Shown in pieces: positions 8,550-16,515 of a stretch of 50,235 nt of DNA. The stretch comes from Microcaldota archaeon (GTDB lineage: Archaea > Micrarchaeota > Micrarchaeia > Micrarchaeales > CABMGC01). Location of the stretch: positions 1 through 50,235 of the forward strand of contig JAGWGN010000006.1 of assembly GCA_028867335.1 (NCBI GenBank), written 5' to 3'. Under the pieces are notes generated by a model. The model worked only from the letters and a program-made list of their open reading frames with translations. It had not been told where the DNA came from and made no database searches. The first letter of the stretch is position 1. Every line of letters begins with the position of its first letter. The position numbers and the translations under genes were made by a program.

Positions 8550-9629
8550 TCATACTGAGGAAGGCACGAACGCTTTCCCGTCATTTCCGATGAAGATCGT
8601 GTAGGATCCGCCGATGAAGGACATATTTGTATTTGTCTTGTTTAACCAGACCAGCACGGTGTACTCGCCGGCGCCGTTTTTGCTTATCAGGTTCTGCATG
8701 TTAAATGAGACCGTAAAGCTTCCCGGAGCCTGAGTGTACTGGTCCGCCACAATGGTTGTCAGGCCCGAATAGTAGTAGTTTGAGTTTTGGACGACGCCCG
8801 CTATGTTCTGCCCGTAGCCATACTCGAAGGTTGAGTTCAGCTGCGCACGGCTCATGTTTGAGACAGGACGGTCATATGTTACAAAAACCGATGAGAGGGA
8901 GTAGCCCCCGCTCAGCGTGCCTGAAAGGTAGACCGCCCCGTTTGAGAAGCCAGGGGAGTTGCCGTTCCAGAGGATGTAGCTGTCAAGGAAATCCTCGGTG
9001 AAGTATATAGTGCTAGAGTTGTATGCTATCCCGATGCTCACCTGGTTGTGGCTTGGGTCTAGGATGTTGTTGCGGTGCCCGTTGTTGCAGCAGAGCGAAT
9101 CGTTGTACATCATGCTGTACTCCATCCCCTCGATTGCGCTCCTGGGATTAAGATCGCCTCCGCACAAAAGCAGCGTGCAGTAGCTGCTCGTTTTGTAGGC
9201 TATGTTCTCGGATACGCTCTGGGTGCCGCCCAGCAGGGTGTATCGCATATACGGCTTCATGCCGTATTGGTCCCAGTGGCTGAAGTAGTTGTTTTGGAGC
9301 ATGCTCTCGGAGTGCTGCTGTCCCGAGGGCTCGTTTGAGAGCGTTACCGGGCCAAGACCAAACTTTGCGCGGTCGTTGTTTATCAGACCAAGCGCGTACT
9401 CGTAGAGCGAGGAGTTGCCGCCCGCAATTGTCGTGGGCACTGTGGTCGTGGCCTGAGTGATTGTGGTGAGGTTCTGCGGGTAGATTGTGGTTGTCGAAGG
9501 AATCGTGCTGAACTGGTCGATTATCAAATTGCCAATAGGGGTGTGCAGGTAAAGATACGAGTATGCGCCAGCGGCTATGAGCAGGACAAGCAGCAGATAG
9601 ATTATTCCCCTTATCACTTTGGACCACAT
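8550..9629 (-). CDS. Membrane-anchored extracellular CAP (SCP/PR-1) domain protein
   Basis: A 359-residue protein. An N-terminal hydrophobic anchor (about residues 6-27) is followed by a Thr/Pro-rich stalk to about residue 68. The CAP domain spans about residues 72-200, with LINNDRAKFGLGPV, HSESMLQNNYFSHWD, SENIAY and CCNNGHRNNILDPSHNQVGIG-like motifs. The remaining 150 residues are beta-rich, Ser/Thr/Asn-rich and look extracellular. CAP proteins in prokaryotes are secreted, with poorly known functions. A GTTTAAATC box centred about 23 nt before the ATG suggests a leaderless transcript. It lies downstream of the TlpA/CcdA redox pair on the same strand. Confidence 0.85.
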   Translation of the reverse strand: MWSKVIRGIIYLLLVLLIAAGAYSYLYLHTPIGNLIIDQFSTIPSTTTIYPQNLTTITQATTTVPTTIAGGNSSLYEYALGLINNDRAKFGLGPVTLSNEPSGQQHSESMLQNNYFSHWDQYGMKPYMRYTLLGGTQSVSENIAYKTSSYCTLLLCGGDLNPRSAIEGMEYSMMYNDSLCCNNGHRNNILDPSHNQVSIGIAYNSSTIYFTEDFLDSYILWNGNSPGFSNGAVYLSGTLSGGYSLSSVFVTYDRPVSNMSRAQLNSTFEYGYGQNIAGVVQNSNYYYSGLTTIVADQYTQAPGSFTVSFNMQNLISKNGAGEYTVLVWLNKTNTNMSFIGGSYTIFIGNDGKAFVPSSV

Positions 9630-9647
9630 GCAGTTGTGGGATTGAAC

Positions 9648-9656
9648 GTTTAAATC
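9648..9656 (-). promoter_or_regulatory. TATA box of the CAP-domain gene
   Basis: GATTTAAAC on the - strand is centred about 23 nt upstream of the ATG at 9629, the spacing expected if transcription starts at or next to the start codon. Confidence 0.45.
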
Positions 9657-9668
9657 GCTTGCGGAAGC

Positions 9669-10754
9669 CTACCCGAATGTGAATGTGTATATCCTGAAGT
9701 TGGGGCTTGAATCTATCTCAAGGTAGTGCTGCCCGTATGATGGCGCTGAGACGATGTTGTAGAGCCTTGATGCAGTTATGTTTGCGCTCGCAGTTCCGTT
9801 CAGGGCCCGGACATCCGCGCCTAGGTAAGACTGGTTTAAGGCATGGCCATCAAGCTTGAGTATTATCTTCGCGTTTCCTGATGCCACTATGTTGACTTTC
9901 TTGGCGCTGTAGACCAAAAAGACCCTGGAGTTGTTTATCGAGAGCATGCTGTCTGGTGCATTGAACCACTCGCCTGAAAGATACGGGACATTGCTCTGAG
10001 TCACATTCGGATACGAATAGTTCACGTTCTGCCCCTCGGAGAATCCCTCCTTGTTCCCGATCGGATTGCGTCCCTCGCCTGCGCCCAGATACAGCTCGGG
10101 GGTATTGATCATCGAGAAGTTAACAGAGCTTGTTATGTTGACAAGTCCTGATTGGGGACTGTATCCCGCGTCACGCAGCAGGAGCTGTATCTCCTGCTCT
10201 GTCTGCGCATAGTCTCCCTCCCCAAAGGTGGCGGCGCGGACATTCCCGTTCTTGTCAATAAGATAGTCCGCAGGCCAGTAGCGGTTTCCATATGCGCTCC
10301 AGGTGGAGTAGTTGCTGTCCATCGCCACAGGATAGGTTATGTTGAATCTGTTCACAGCGGAAAGCACGTTGCTGTAGTTCTTCTCGAACTCAAACTCGGG
10401 GGTGTGGACACCGATTATCACAAGGCCGCTGCCGCCGTACTTGCTCTCCCACGCGTTTAGGTAGGGTATTGTCCTTATGCAGTTTATGCACGAGTACGTC
10501 CAGAAGTCGACTAGAACAACCTTGCCCTTAAGGCTTGAAATGCTTAGTGGCGGGGAGTTGATCCAATGAGAGATTCCCTGCATGTTTGGCGCAGGGCCGT
10601 AGTTTGAGAGATTTGAGAGCGAGACGTTCTGGGAGAGGTTTTGGTTGAACGCGAATGTAGATATCCAGGCCAGGATCGCAACCACTGCTATTATCCCGAA
10701 TACTATCTGATATATGCTGACCGCCTTCTTGCCTTTCTTGTTTTCGCCCTTCAT
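9669..10754 (-). CDS. Membrane-anchored TlpA/DipZ-like thioredoxin-fold protein
   Basis: 361 residues: one N-terminal membrane anchor (about 12-31), then a TlpA-like redoxin domain and a beta-rich C-terminal domain. The active site is WTYSCINCIRTIPYL, a CxxC (CINC) at about residues 93-96. It is preceded by KGKVVLVDFW and followed by VIIGVHTPEFEFEKN and WPADYLIDKNG. The C-terminal part ('YLSGEWFNAPDSM', 'YLGADVRALNG') matches the carbohydrate-binding-like tail of DipZ proteins. It should act outside the membrane and exchange electrons with the CcdA-like protein, whose stop overlaps this start (ATGA). AGGAGGTCAGGAG is a strong ribosome-binding site. Confidence 0.9.
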   Translation of the reverse strand: MKGENKKGKKAVSIYQIVFGIIAVVAILAWISTFAFNQNLSQNVSLSNLSNYGPAPNMQGISHWINSPPLSISSLKGKVVLVDFWTYSCINCIRTIPYLNAWESKYGGSGLVIIGVHTPEFEFEKNYSNVLSAVNRFNITYPVAMDSNYSTWSAYGNRYWPADYLIDKNGNVRAATFGEGDYAQTEQEIQLLLRDAGYSPQSGLVNITSSVNFSMINTPELYLGAGEGRNPIGNKEGFSEGQNVNYSYPNVTQSNVPYLSGEWFNAPDSMLSINNSRVFLVYSAKKVNIVASGNAKIILKLDGHALNQSYLGADVRALNGTASANITASRLYNIVSAPSYGQHYLEIDSSPNFRIYTFTFG

Positions 10755-11470
10755 CTCCTGACCTCCTCAGCTGTTGTTCCCGCCATGTATGAAAAGAACG
10801 CAGGAAGCAGCGGCAGTATGCACGGCGAGAGGAACGTTAAGATCCCTGCTATGAGCGCAATCAGAAAATTGAGTTGTCCGCTGCTAGATACCGCCCCTGA
10901 GGTCCCCAGAAGGAACACTGAGAGAAGCCCGATGTAGTTGAAGACGACAAGCAGCCCTATCGCAATCAGGAACACTCCGCTGATTATGTTGAAGTATTTT
11001 AGGAATCCCTTTATTTTGTGCAAAAAGTCCGACAGCTTCGATGTGAAAGCCCCAACAATCAGAAATGGTATCCCGATGCCAAGGGAATATGTGAGCAAAA
11101 GAAGGAATCCAAGTCCCGGCGATGTCAGTGCAAGGGTGTAGATTGCCCCGAGAATGGCGCCGACGCAGGGAGTCCAGCCTATCGCGAAGGCGATACCGAA
11201 GACAAATGAGGTTAGGAAGCTGCTGCTGAACCTTTTCACCTTTATCTTGTGCTCACTGCTGAAGAACGGGATTATGTATTTTAGGGAGAGGATGAGGATT
11301 ATGCCGAACAAAATTATTATGAGCCCGCCAATCACCCTTAATATGTTCATTGCCATCAGTGCAAAGCTTGCAAGGAAGGTCTGGAGCAGTATCCCGACCA
11401 CCGAGAAAACAACAGTAAACCCGAGGACGAAGAAAACCGAATTCAGAAATATTATCTCCTGCTTCTGCAT
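10751..11470 (-). CDS. ccdA: CcdA/DsbD-type thiol-disulfide membrane transporter with circularly permuted helix order
   Basis: Six hydrophobic segments in 239 residues. Usual CcdA starts with a helix bearing FLSPCxLPLxP and carries a second Pro-Cys in helix 4. Here the protein begins with what is normally helix 2 (FFVLGFTVVFSVVGILL), continues with helix 3 (NILRVIGGLIIILFG), helix 4 (AIGWTPCVGAILGA), helices 5 and 6, and ends with the normal first helix (GILTFLSPCILPLLPAFFS, then YMAGTTAEEVRR). Both redox cysteines are present. A TTATAAT box about 33 nt upstream and the coupled tlpA-like gene mark clear gene ends. The predicted role is moving reducing equivalents across the membrane to the TlpA-like partner. 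Confidence 0.85.
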   Translation of the reverse strand: MQKQEIIFLNSVFFVLGFTVVFSVVGILLQTFLASFALMAMNILRVIGGLIIILFGIILILSLKYIIPFFSSEHKIKVKRFSSSFLTSFVFGIAFAIGWTPCVGAILGAIYTLALTSPGLGFLLLLTYSLGIGIPFLIVGAFTSKLSDFLHKIKGFLKYFNIISGVFLIAIGLLVVFNYIGLLSVFLLGTSGAVSSSGQLNFLIALIAGILTFLSPCILPLLPAFFSYMAGTTAEEVRR

Positions 11471-11497
11471 GAAAACAGATAGAATCTGCTTTTGGGG

Positions 11498-11508
11498 ATT
11501 ATAAAACT
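11498..11508 (-). promoter_or_regulatory. TATA box of the ccdA-tlpA operon
   Basis: AGTTTTATAAT on the - strand lies about 33 nt before the ccdA ATG. Together with the ATGA junction it indicates a two-gene redox operon, possibly reading on into the CAP gene. Confidence 0.45.
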
Positions 11509-11510
11509 TG

Positions 11511-11761
11511 GCAGATTTGTGTTGTAGTTGTTTAAAGGCTTCAAAAGTTGTAGAAAACGCTTAAGAACCAGAAAAAGCACAAACAGATTAGGTGCATTGA
11601 TGGAGGATTCACTTCACAACCATACTGCGGGTATCGCAAAACCAGCTAGCGCCAGCCAGATCTGCCAGGACTAACCTTGGCAAATCGCTTATTTTGAAAG
11701 CCCTCAAAATTCTCCCCGGCAGAGCTTCTTTTTCCAAAGATTTCTACTCAATGGTGAAAAT
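11511..11761. other. Intergenic region between ccdA and the LOG gene
   Basis: About 250 bases without a recognisable gene. It contains one 24-codon reading frame on the + strand (11600-11674) preceded by AGGTG at good spacing, which could be a leader peptide but has no recognisable sequence. A GGTGAAAAT site stands before the next ATG at 11762. No tRNA or stable hairpin was found by eye. Confidence 0.3.
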
Positions 11762-12304
11762 ATGAGAAGACTACAAATAGGGGTAATGGGATCTGCAGCT
11801 GACCTTAGGTATTCCAAGGACGCCGAGATGGTGGCCGAGGAGCTTGGGTATAACATCGCAAAGAACAATGCGGTGCTCTTCTTTGGGGCGGAGAAGGACT
11901 ACGACTCGCTATCTACAGCAGCCTGTCGCGGGGCGAAGAGGGGGAACGGGCTGACCGTCGGCGTGACATATGAAAAAGGAAAGGATGTCTACCAAAAGGA
12001 CGCTGACGTGATACTGCCATCCGGACTGACGCGTGGTGGCGGAAGGGAGATGGTGCTGGTTCTAGCCTGCGACTCGATAATCAGCATAAGCGGGGGATCT
12101 GGAACGCTGACGGAAATGGCCATTGCCTATCAGGCTGACATCCCGATCATCGGAATGAAGGGATTCGGCGGATGGACAGACAGGCTCACTGGGCAGTTCA
12201 TAGACGCGAGGAACAGAAGGAAAGTTCTTCTAGCCCAAACGCCGGAGGAGGCGGTGAGGCTTGCGCTAAGGGAGGGGGAGGAGTACAGAAAGAGGTTTGA
12301 CTGA
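11762..12304 (+). CDS. LOG/TIGR00725 family protein (lysine-decarboxylase-like fold)
   Basis: 180 residues of the Rossmann-like TIGR00725/LOG family. Signature elements are IGVMGSAAD at the N-terminus, FFGAEKDYDSLSTAACRGAK (aligned with the usual GGxxGlMxaaaxGA region), and ISISGGSGTLTEMAIAYQ around residues 114-131, matching PGGxGTxxE. LOG proteins cleave cytokinin riboside monophosphates, but TIGR00725 members in archaea have no established substrate. GGTGA lies five bases before the ATG. The gene converges on the M20 peptidase gene with eight bases between. Confidence 0.87.
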   Translation: MRRLQIGVMGSAADLRYSKDAEMVAEELGYNIAKNNAVLFFGAEKDYDSLSTAACRGAKRGNGLTVGVTYEKGKDVYQKDADVILPSGLTRGGGREMVLVLACDSIISISGGSGTLTEMAIAYQADIPIIGMKGFGGWTDRLTGQFIDARNRRKVLLAQTPEEAVRLALREGEEYRKRFD

Positions 12305-12312
12305 TGAGCTTC

Positions 12313-13422
12313 TCAGACCCACTTTTGAAGAACTTTGCCGAAGACGGCTGTGGCTTTTTTGAGGTTTTCAACCTCCACAAACTCATCGGGCTTGTGGATT
12401 ACCTCCATTCGACCAGGGCCGAAGACCACGGATCTTATACCGGCGCCTGAGTGGTAGAGCTCCGCTTCCGTATATCCTGTTGTCCAGGTTAGCCTTGGGG
12501 CCTTGCTTGAAGACTGCACCAATTTGACAATCTGCGAGGATTTGTCTAGCTTGTAGGGCCCGTGCGCGAACCTGACTTCCATTTTGTATTTTGCCTTGAT
12601 CGAGCCAAGAATCCTTTTTATCTGCAACTCAGCCTCTGCGATGCTCTCCCCAGGCACGATCCTGCGGTCTATCGAGACGGAGCATCTCTCCGGAACGACG
12701 TTTGTCACTGTCCCTCCGCCTATCTTGCCGACATTTATCGTGCCCCTGCCCATCAGCTTGTCCTTTTTCCTGAAGTTTGAGGCAAGATCCTCAAGCCCCA
12801 CGATCAGCTCCGCCCCCTTGAGTATCGCACTCTCTCCCTCCCAAGGCTGTGAACCGTGTGCGGACTTGCCGAATATCTCAACCTGGATGTGCATCGCCCC
12901 CTTTTGCGCGATCTGTATCCTAAGATTGGTGGGCTCTGCGATTATCCCGTACCTCACCCCCTTTAGCAGAGAGCGCCTCTTCTCTATCAGAAACTTTGAG
13001 CCGTTAAGCGCCACCTCCTCGTCGGCAACAAAGGCCAGGACCAATCTTCGCTTTGGCTTTGAGAGATCCATTCCCTTCAGGGAGGCAAGGATTGCGGCAA
13101 TGCCCCCTTTCATGTCCGAGGTCCCCCTGCCGTACACCTTTCCGTTTTTAACTAGGGGCTCAGTCCCCATTTTCCATCGAGAGGAATCGCCGATCGGAAC
13201 CGTATCCATGTGGCCGTTGAGCATCAGGCCATCGCCTTTGCCTACGGATGCGACAATGTCGCATCTTCCTTTCTGGTACTCTATTATTTCGGAGTCTATC
13301 TTCAGATCTGAAAGGTAATCCCTTATGTATTTTGCGACCTCCTTTTCGCCATCCTCGAGGCTGGAGGACTTGATGCTAACCAGATCGCGTGTAAGCTCGA
13401 CAACTTCGGATATTCTAGGATT
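12313..13422 (-). CDS. M20 family metallopeptidase/deacylase (ArgE/DapE-like)
   Basis: 369 residues. Zinc-binding motifs of M20 enzymes are in order: LNGHMDTVPIGD (His-x-Asp), YGRGTSDMKGGIAA with the bridging Asp, AFVADEEVALNGS with the catalytic Glu pair, and IIAEPTN. The dimerisation domain has the HIQVEIFGKSAHGSQP stretch, and the terminal HKPDEFVEVENL supplies the last ligand. It hydrolyses an N-acyl or peptide bond; whether the substrate is acetylornithine, succinyl-diaminopimelate or a dipeptide is not readable. I chose the ATG at 13422, since a longer frame starts with TTG inside the TTTAAAT promoter box. Confidence 0.88.
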   Translation of the reverse strand, partial: NPRISEVVELTRDLVSIKSSSLEDGEKEVAKYIRDYLSDLKIDSEIIEYQKGRCDIVASVGKGDGLMLNGHMDTVPIGDSSRWKMGTEPLVKNGKVYGRGTSDMKGGIAAILASLKGMDLSKPKRRLVLAFVADEEVALNGSKFLIEKRRSLLKGVRYGIIAEPTNLRIQIAQKGAMHIQVEIFGKSAHGSQPWEGESAILKGAELIVGLEDLASNFRKKDKLMGRGTINVGKIGGGTVTNVVPERCSVSIDRRIVPGESIAEAELQIKRILGSIKAKYKMEVRFAHGPYKLDKSSQIVKLVQSSSKAPRLTWTTGYTEAELYHSGAGIRSVVFGPGRMEVIHKPDEFVEVENLKKATAVFGKVLQKWV

Positions 13423-13578
13423 CATCACAATAAACAGGACATACAAGCCTTTTAGCCATGCTCTCCAACTTTGTGGAATAAAGCCCAAAATTTAAATCTT
13501 ACGAAAAAATAATAATTTTTTCTTAGGGGTTTTTATTTATCTGGTTAGATTCTTTAAATGATGTTCCTTAACAAAAAG

Positions 13579-13589
13579 ATATTTATATC
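13579..13589 (+). promoter_or_regulatory. TATA box of the toxin-antitoxin operon
   Basis: ATATTTATATC lies about 35 nt before the antitoxin ATG at 13619, in a markedly AT-rich 130-base gap. A second AT-rich palindrome-like stretch (ttcatattaattcggtattaat) between the box and the ATG could be the operator for autoregulation. Confidence 0.45.
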
Positions 13590-13618
13590 TGTTAATTTCA
13601 TATTAATTCGGTATTAAT

Positions 13619-13861
13619 ATGGTAAAAGCCATAATCGATATAGATGAGAGCACTAACAGGCTCCTAAACATAATAAAAGCGCAATTTGGTTTAAGAGACA
13701 AGTCTGCGGCAATTGAGGTGCTTGCAGAAGAATATGAGGAGCTTGTTTCCAGCCATAATCTTAAGCCCGCATATTTGAAAAGATTAAAACAGGTGCAAAA
13801 GGAGAGAACTGTCAGAGTGGGCAGCGTCGAAGGACTTAGAAAAAGATACTCGAAGAGATGA
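13619..13861 (+). CDS. Antitoxin of RelBE-type pair (DUF2683-like)
   Basis: 80 residues. The N-terminal half, 'IDIDESTNRLLNIIKAQFG' then 'LRDKSAAIEVLAEEYEE', resembles the archaeal DUF2683 antitoxin family, which begins with a ribbon-helix-helix-like DNA-binding segment. The basic C-terminus (VGSVEGLRKRYSKR) would wrap the toxin. The toxin gene starts 15 bases after the stop. By analogy with the family, the pair would repress its own promoter. Confidence 0.8.
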   Translation: MVKAIIDIDESTNRLLNIIKAQFGLRDKSAAIEVLAEEYEELVSSHNLKPAYLKRLKQVQKERTVRVGSVEGLRKRYSKR

Positions 13862-13876
13862 TTATTCAGTGATGGC

Positions 13877-14149
13877 TTGGGGGCTTACCTATTAGAAATT
13901 AGAGAGCATGTTGACAATATCTTTGCTAAGATGCAAAAGAAAGACCCAAAAACGCTGGAAATTATTTATAAGAAACTTGAGAAAGTGCTTGAAGATCCCT
14001 TCAAATTCAAACCCTTAAGAAATAACATGCGTTTGTATGGGGAAGTCCATGTGAATACGCACTTTGTTCTGGTCTATTCGATAGACAATGATGCTAAAAC
14101 AGTAATAATTGAAGATTATGACCACCACGACAAAATCTTCGGGAAATAG
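13877..14149 (+). CDS. RelE/ParE superfamily toxin
   Basis: 90 residues with the RelE fold pattern: helical N-terminal half (EIREHVDNIFAKMQKKDPKT), then 'ILEDPFKFKPLRNNM', 'EVHVNTHFVLVYSID' and 'VIIEDYDHHDKIFGK'. Archaeal RelE toxins end in a similar HHD-x-x-Y motif; here the last aromatic is Phe. They are ribosome-dependent mRNA interferases. The start must be TTG at 13877, because the ATG at 13872 is in another frame and ends after seven codons. The frame is the same as the antitoxin's, with a single TGA and five codons between. Confidence 0.8.
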   Translation: MGAYLLEIREHVDNIFAKMQKKDPKTLEIIYKKLEKVLEDPFKFKPLRNNMRLYGEVHVNTHFVLVYSIDNDAKTVIIEDYDHHDKIFGK

Positions 14150-14151
14150 AG

Positions 14152-15489
14152 CTACATATACCAGTCAGTCTCGATGCGTTCGGTTATCTCGCCGGCAAGG
14201 TTAGTGACAAGCAGCCTCTTGACATCCTCTTCCTTCTTGTGGTTTGCAAGCAGCCATCCGAGCTTGACGTATGCAACCTCCGGAAGCATGTCTTCGCAGT
14301 GTATCGCTCCGGCCTTTGCGACCTCCCTGAGGTTTCGGTAGACGTTGCTGCTCACGCGGCCGTACAGGGTCTGGGAGGTCATCCCGATTACGACTCCCTT
14401 CTCGTTTGCCCGCTCTATATGCGGAATCCAGGACATCTCCTTGATGCTAGGTGAGGTCGGCACATGGCCTAGTCCCGTGCCCTCAAGGACTATTCCCTTG
14501 TACGCCTTGCCCACATAGTGGTCGATTATTTCCGGGTCGGAATTAGGATATACCTTGATGAGTGCGACCTTTGGCTCAAAGTCTGTGTTTGCGACAACCT
14601 TGTGCTTTCCCTCGCTGTCGATCTCCCTGTGCTCGGAGAGATACTCGATGTTGCTGTCCGTTGTGATCCGTGCGATTGGAAGGTTGTTGATCGACTTGAA
14701 TGCGTCCCTGCGAGAGGTGTGCATCTTGCGGACCTTGGTTCCGCGGTTGAAGTCGCAGAAGTTGTCAGATGAAGAGCCGTGCATCAGTATGCCCACTTCT
14801 GCAACATTGCTTCGCGCGGCAATCTGCGTCGCGCTAATTAAATTGATGAACGCATCGCTTGATCCCCTGTCGCTGCTTCTCTGCGCGCCCGTGTAAACAA
14901 CGGGGCCGTTGAGGCCGCTGAGCATGAAACTTAGCGCCGCAGAGGAGTAGTGCATTGTATCGGTCCCATGGGTCACTACGACGCCCCTTGCGCCGCCGTT
15001 GAGGGACTTTGCGACCTCCTGAGCAATCCTCTGCCAGTCCTTGTAGTTCATGTCCTCGCTGAGTATGCTAAATGGGTTTGAGATCTCAAGGTTTGCAATT
15101 CCTGCGAGCTCCGGAACGTCGGCTATGAGCTCCTCGGGCTTTGTGAAGCTGTATACCCCTCCGCTGACGTAATCGATCTTGCTTCCGATTGTGCCACCGG
15201 TGTAGATGAGCCCCACCTTTGGCAGGTCCTTGTCGTACTTCACATCCGCCTTCGCAAATGAGAAGGACTTTTTTTCTAGGGGAAGTTTGGAGATCTTTGC
15301 GCCCTTCCCCACGCGGATGCCTATGTTGTATCCGTTCTGCTGCTTTATCACAAGTATAGAGTCGTCGCCAATCTCTGGGCGCGGCATTATGGTCCCCGAG
15401 AACTTTTCCTTGCCGAAGGTGAGTTCGATGGAGTCGCCAATCTCTGCCTTGTGGGACTTGAGAAGCGACTCGATCTCCTTGCTGTACAT
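14152..15489 (-). CDS. gatD: Glutamyl-tRNA(Gln) amidotransferase subunit D
   Basis: GatD is the asparaginase-like subunit that releases ammonia from glutamine (or asparagine) for GatE. The 445 residues match the family: an N-terminal barrel-like domain (about 1-85), then the amidohydrolase domain with VGLIYTGGTIGSK (Thr nucleophile near residue 97), VVTHGTDTMHYSSAAL (about 170-185), VVYTGAQRSSDRGSSDA, and VLEGTGLGHVP near the C-terminus. A TTTAAAT box centred 25 nt before the ATG implies a leaderless transcript. Its partner gatE is at 2197-4029. Together they show that glutaminyl-tRNA is made by transamidation here. Confidence 0.96.
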   Translation of the reverse strand: MYSKEIESLLKSHKAEIGDSIELTFGKEKFSGTIMPRPEIGDDSILVIKQQNGYNIGIRVGKGAKISKLPLEKKSFSFAKADVKYDKDLPKVGLIYTGGTIGSKIDYVSGGVYSFTKPEELIADVPELAGIANLEISNPFSILSEDMNYKDWQRIAQEVAKSLNGGARGVVVTHGTDTMHYSSAALSFMLSGLNGPVVYTGAQRSSDRGSSDAFINLISATQIAARSNVAEVGILMHGSSSDNFCDFNRGTKVRKMHTSRRDAFKSINNLPIARITTDSNIEYLSEHREIDSEGKHKVVANTDFEPKVALIKVYPNSDPEIIDHYVGKAYKGIVLEGTGLGHVPTSPSIKEMSWIPHIERANEKGVVIGMTSQTLYGRVSSNVYRNLREVAKAGAIHCEDMLPEVAYVKLGWLLANHKKEEDVKRLLVTNLAGEITERIETDWYM

Positions 15490-15508
15490 GGTTAGGGATA
15501 AGGAAATG

Positions 15509-15518
15509 ATATTTAAAT
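15509..15518 (-). promoter_or_regulatory. TATA box of gatD
   Basis: ATTTAAATAT on the - strand, centred about 25 nt before the gatD ATG, consistent with a leaderless mRNA. Confidence 0.45.
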
Positions 15519-15546
15519 GGTTTGTGGGGTTCGGATGCTAGAATGC

Positions 15547-16434
15547 CTAGTGCCAGCCAAGGGTCTTGAGGAAATTGAGTATCGCATTTATTAATGGGCC
15601 GAGAAGGTCGCTGCCGGGCTGCGATGGTTGAGGGACTGTGGTCGTGGAGGAGGAGACCATCGTTGTGGTTATGGTGGTTCCCCGATAGGAGATCAGAATG
15701 CATTGGGACTTTTCCTTGTTGAAGAGATATGTTGGTGGGCATATGCTCGCATTCACGGACGTGCCAGAGCACGTGAAGTATGTGGGGGAATTTGGATAGT
15801 TTGGAGGGCAGGCGGGAGAGATTGTCTGTGGGGCGCAGCCCGTGGAGTTGTAGTAGTAGAAGCTTGGGCACGCAGGCACGGTGGTGGTAGCTTGTATCGA
15901 GGTTGATGCCGTGGTCGCGATCGTCGTTATTTGGGTAGTTGTCGTTGTAGGCCCTGTGAGCTTGAGGATTGCCGAGGAGATGCTCTGTGCGGCGAGCCTC
16001 TCTGCTGCTGTGGGGTAGCTGCCCACAACAATCACCGCTAGCGCGTTGCCGTTGAGGTCAACGATCTGTATGCCGTTGTAGAGCAGCGCGCTGTTGCTTG
16101 ACACTGTTATTGAGGATGTAAAGTTGCTTGCCGCATTTATGATCTCGTTTCCGGGATAGCATGGGCCGCAACCCACCAGAATCGTGTTCTTTCCGAAGGT
16201 TTGCACGCTTGCGCTGGAGCTGAGGTTCGGGTATCGGTTTGCAATCTGGCCTATCTGGCCATTATCATACGCCCCGCCGACCATTATCTGCACTGTGTTC
16301 TCAGTCAGCGATGGCGTCGTGACGTTCGAATCGGTGTAGATCGAGATGTTGGTGGCCGCCGAAGCCGCCCCGAAGAGTAGAGAGAGCGTCAAAAGTGCCA
16401 GCAGAATCGGCTTTAAACCGACAGTCCCATCCAT
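15547..16434 (-). CDS. Secreted Thr-rich protein with S-layer-like segment
   Basis: 295 residues. A signal peptide is clear: a short N-terminus, hydrophobic core LLALLTLSLLFGA and a likely AxA cleavage site at ASA (about residues 24-26). The first 160 residues contain 'NTVQIMVGGAYDNGQIGQIA' and 'ALAVIVVGSYPTAAERLAAQ', resembling the repeated domain that ends many archaeal S-layer proteins. Two Thr-rich linkers flank a Cys/Pro/Tyr-rich region with several Cys pairs that could be disulfide-bonded. A hydrophobic segment near the C-terminus (LLGPLINAILNFLKTL) could be a membrane anchor. The function is unknown; cell-surface location is the safe inference. Confidence 0.7.
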   Translation of the reverse strand: MDGTVGLKPILLALLTLSLLFGAASAATNISIYTDSNVTTPSLTENTVQIMVGGAYDNGQIGQIANRYPNLSSSASVQTFGKNTILVGCGPCYPGNEIINAASNFTSSITVSSNSALLYNGIQIVDLNGNALAVIVVGSYPTAAERLAAQSISSAILKLTGPTTTTTQITTIATTASTSIQATTTVPACPSFYYYNSTGCAPQTISPACPPNYPNSPTYFTCSGTSVNASICPPTYLFNKEKSQCILISYRGTTITTTMVSSSTTTVPQPSQPGSDLLGPLINAILNFLKTLGWH

Positions 16435-16515
16435 TGAAACAATAGGATTATTCTGCCAAGATTCATAAGATTATTGGGAGGCAATAACAGAAAGCCATTT
16501 TAATCTTCCATTGGA

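Noticed and set aside
8502-8594. 30-codon + strand frame starting near a TTTAAAT box
   Set aside because: The box is too close to its ATG and correctly spaced for the - strand gene at 8463. The frame overlaps the CAP gene and has no distinctive sequence.
11600-11674. 24-codon frame with an AGGTG site
   Set aside because: Too short and without recognisable sequence; mentioned only in the intergenic entry.
12584-13318. 244-codon frame on the + strand
   Set aside because: It is antisense to the M20 peptidase, which has all its zinc-site motifs in order.
15086-15871. 261-codon frame on the - strand
   Set aside because: It overlaps gatD and the Thr-rich secreted protein in another frame and is rich in His/Arg/Pro with no family-like sequence.
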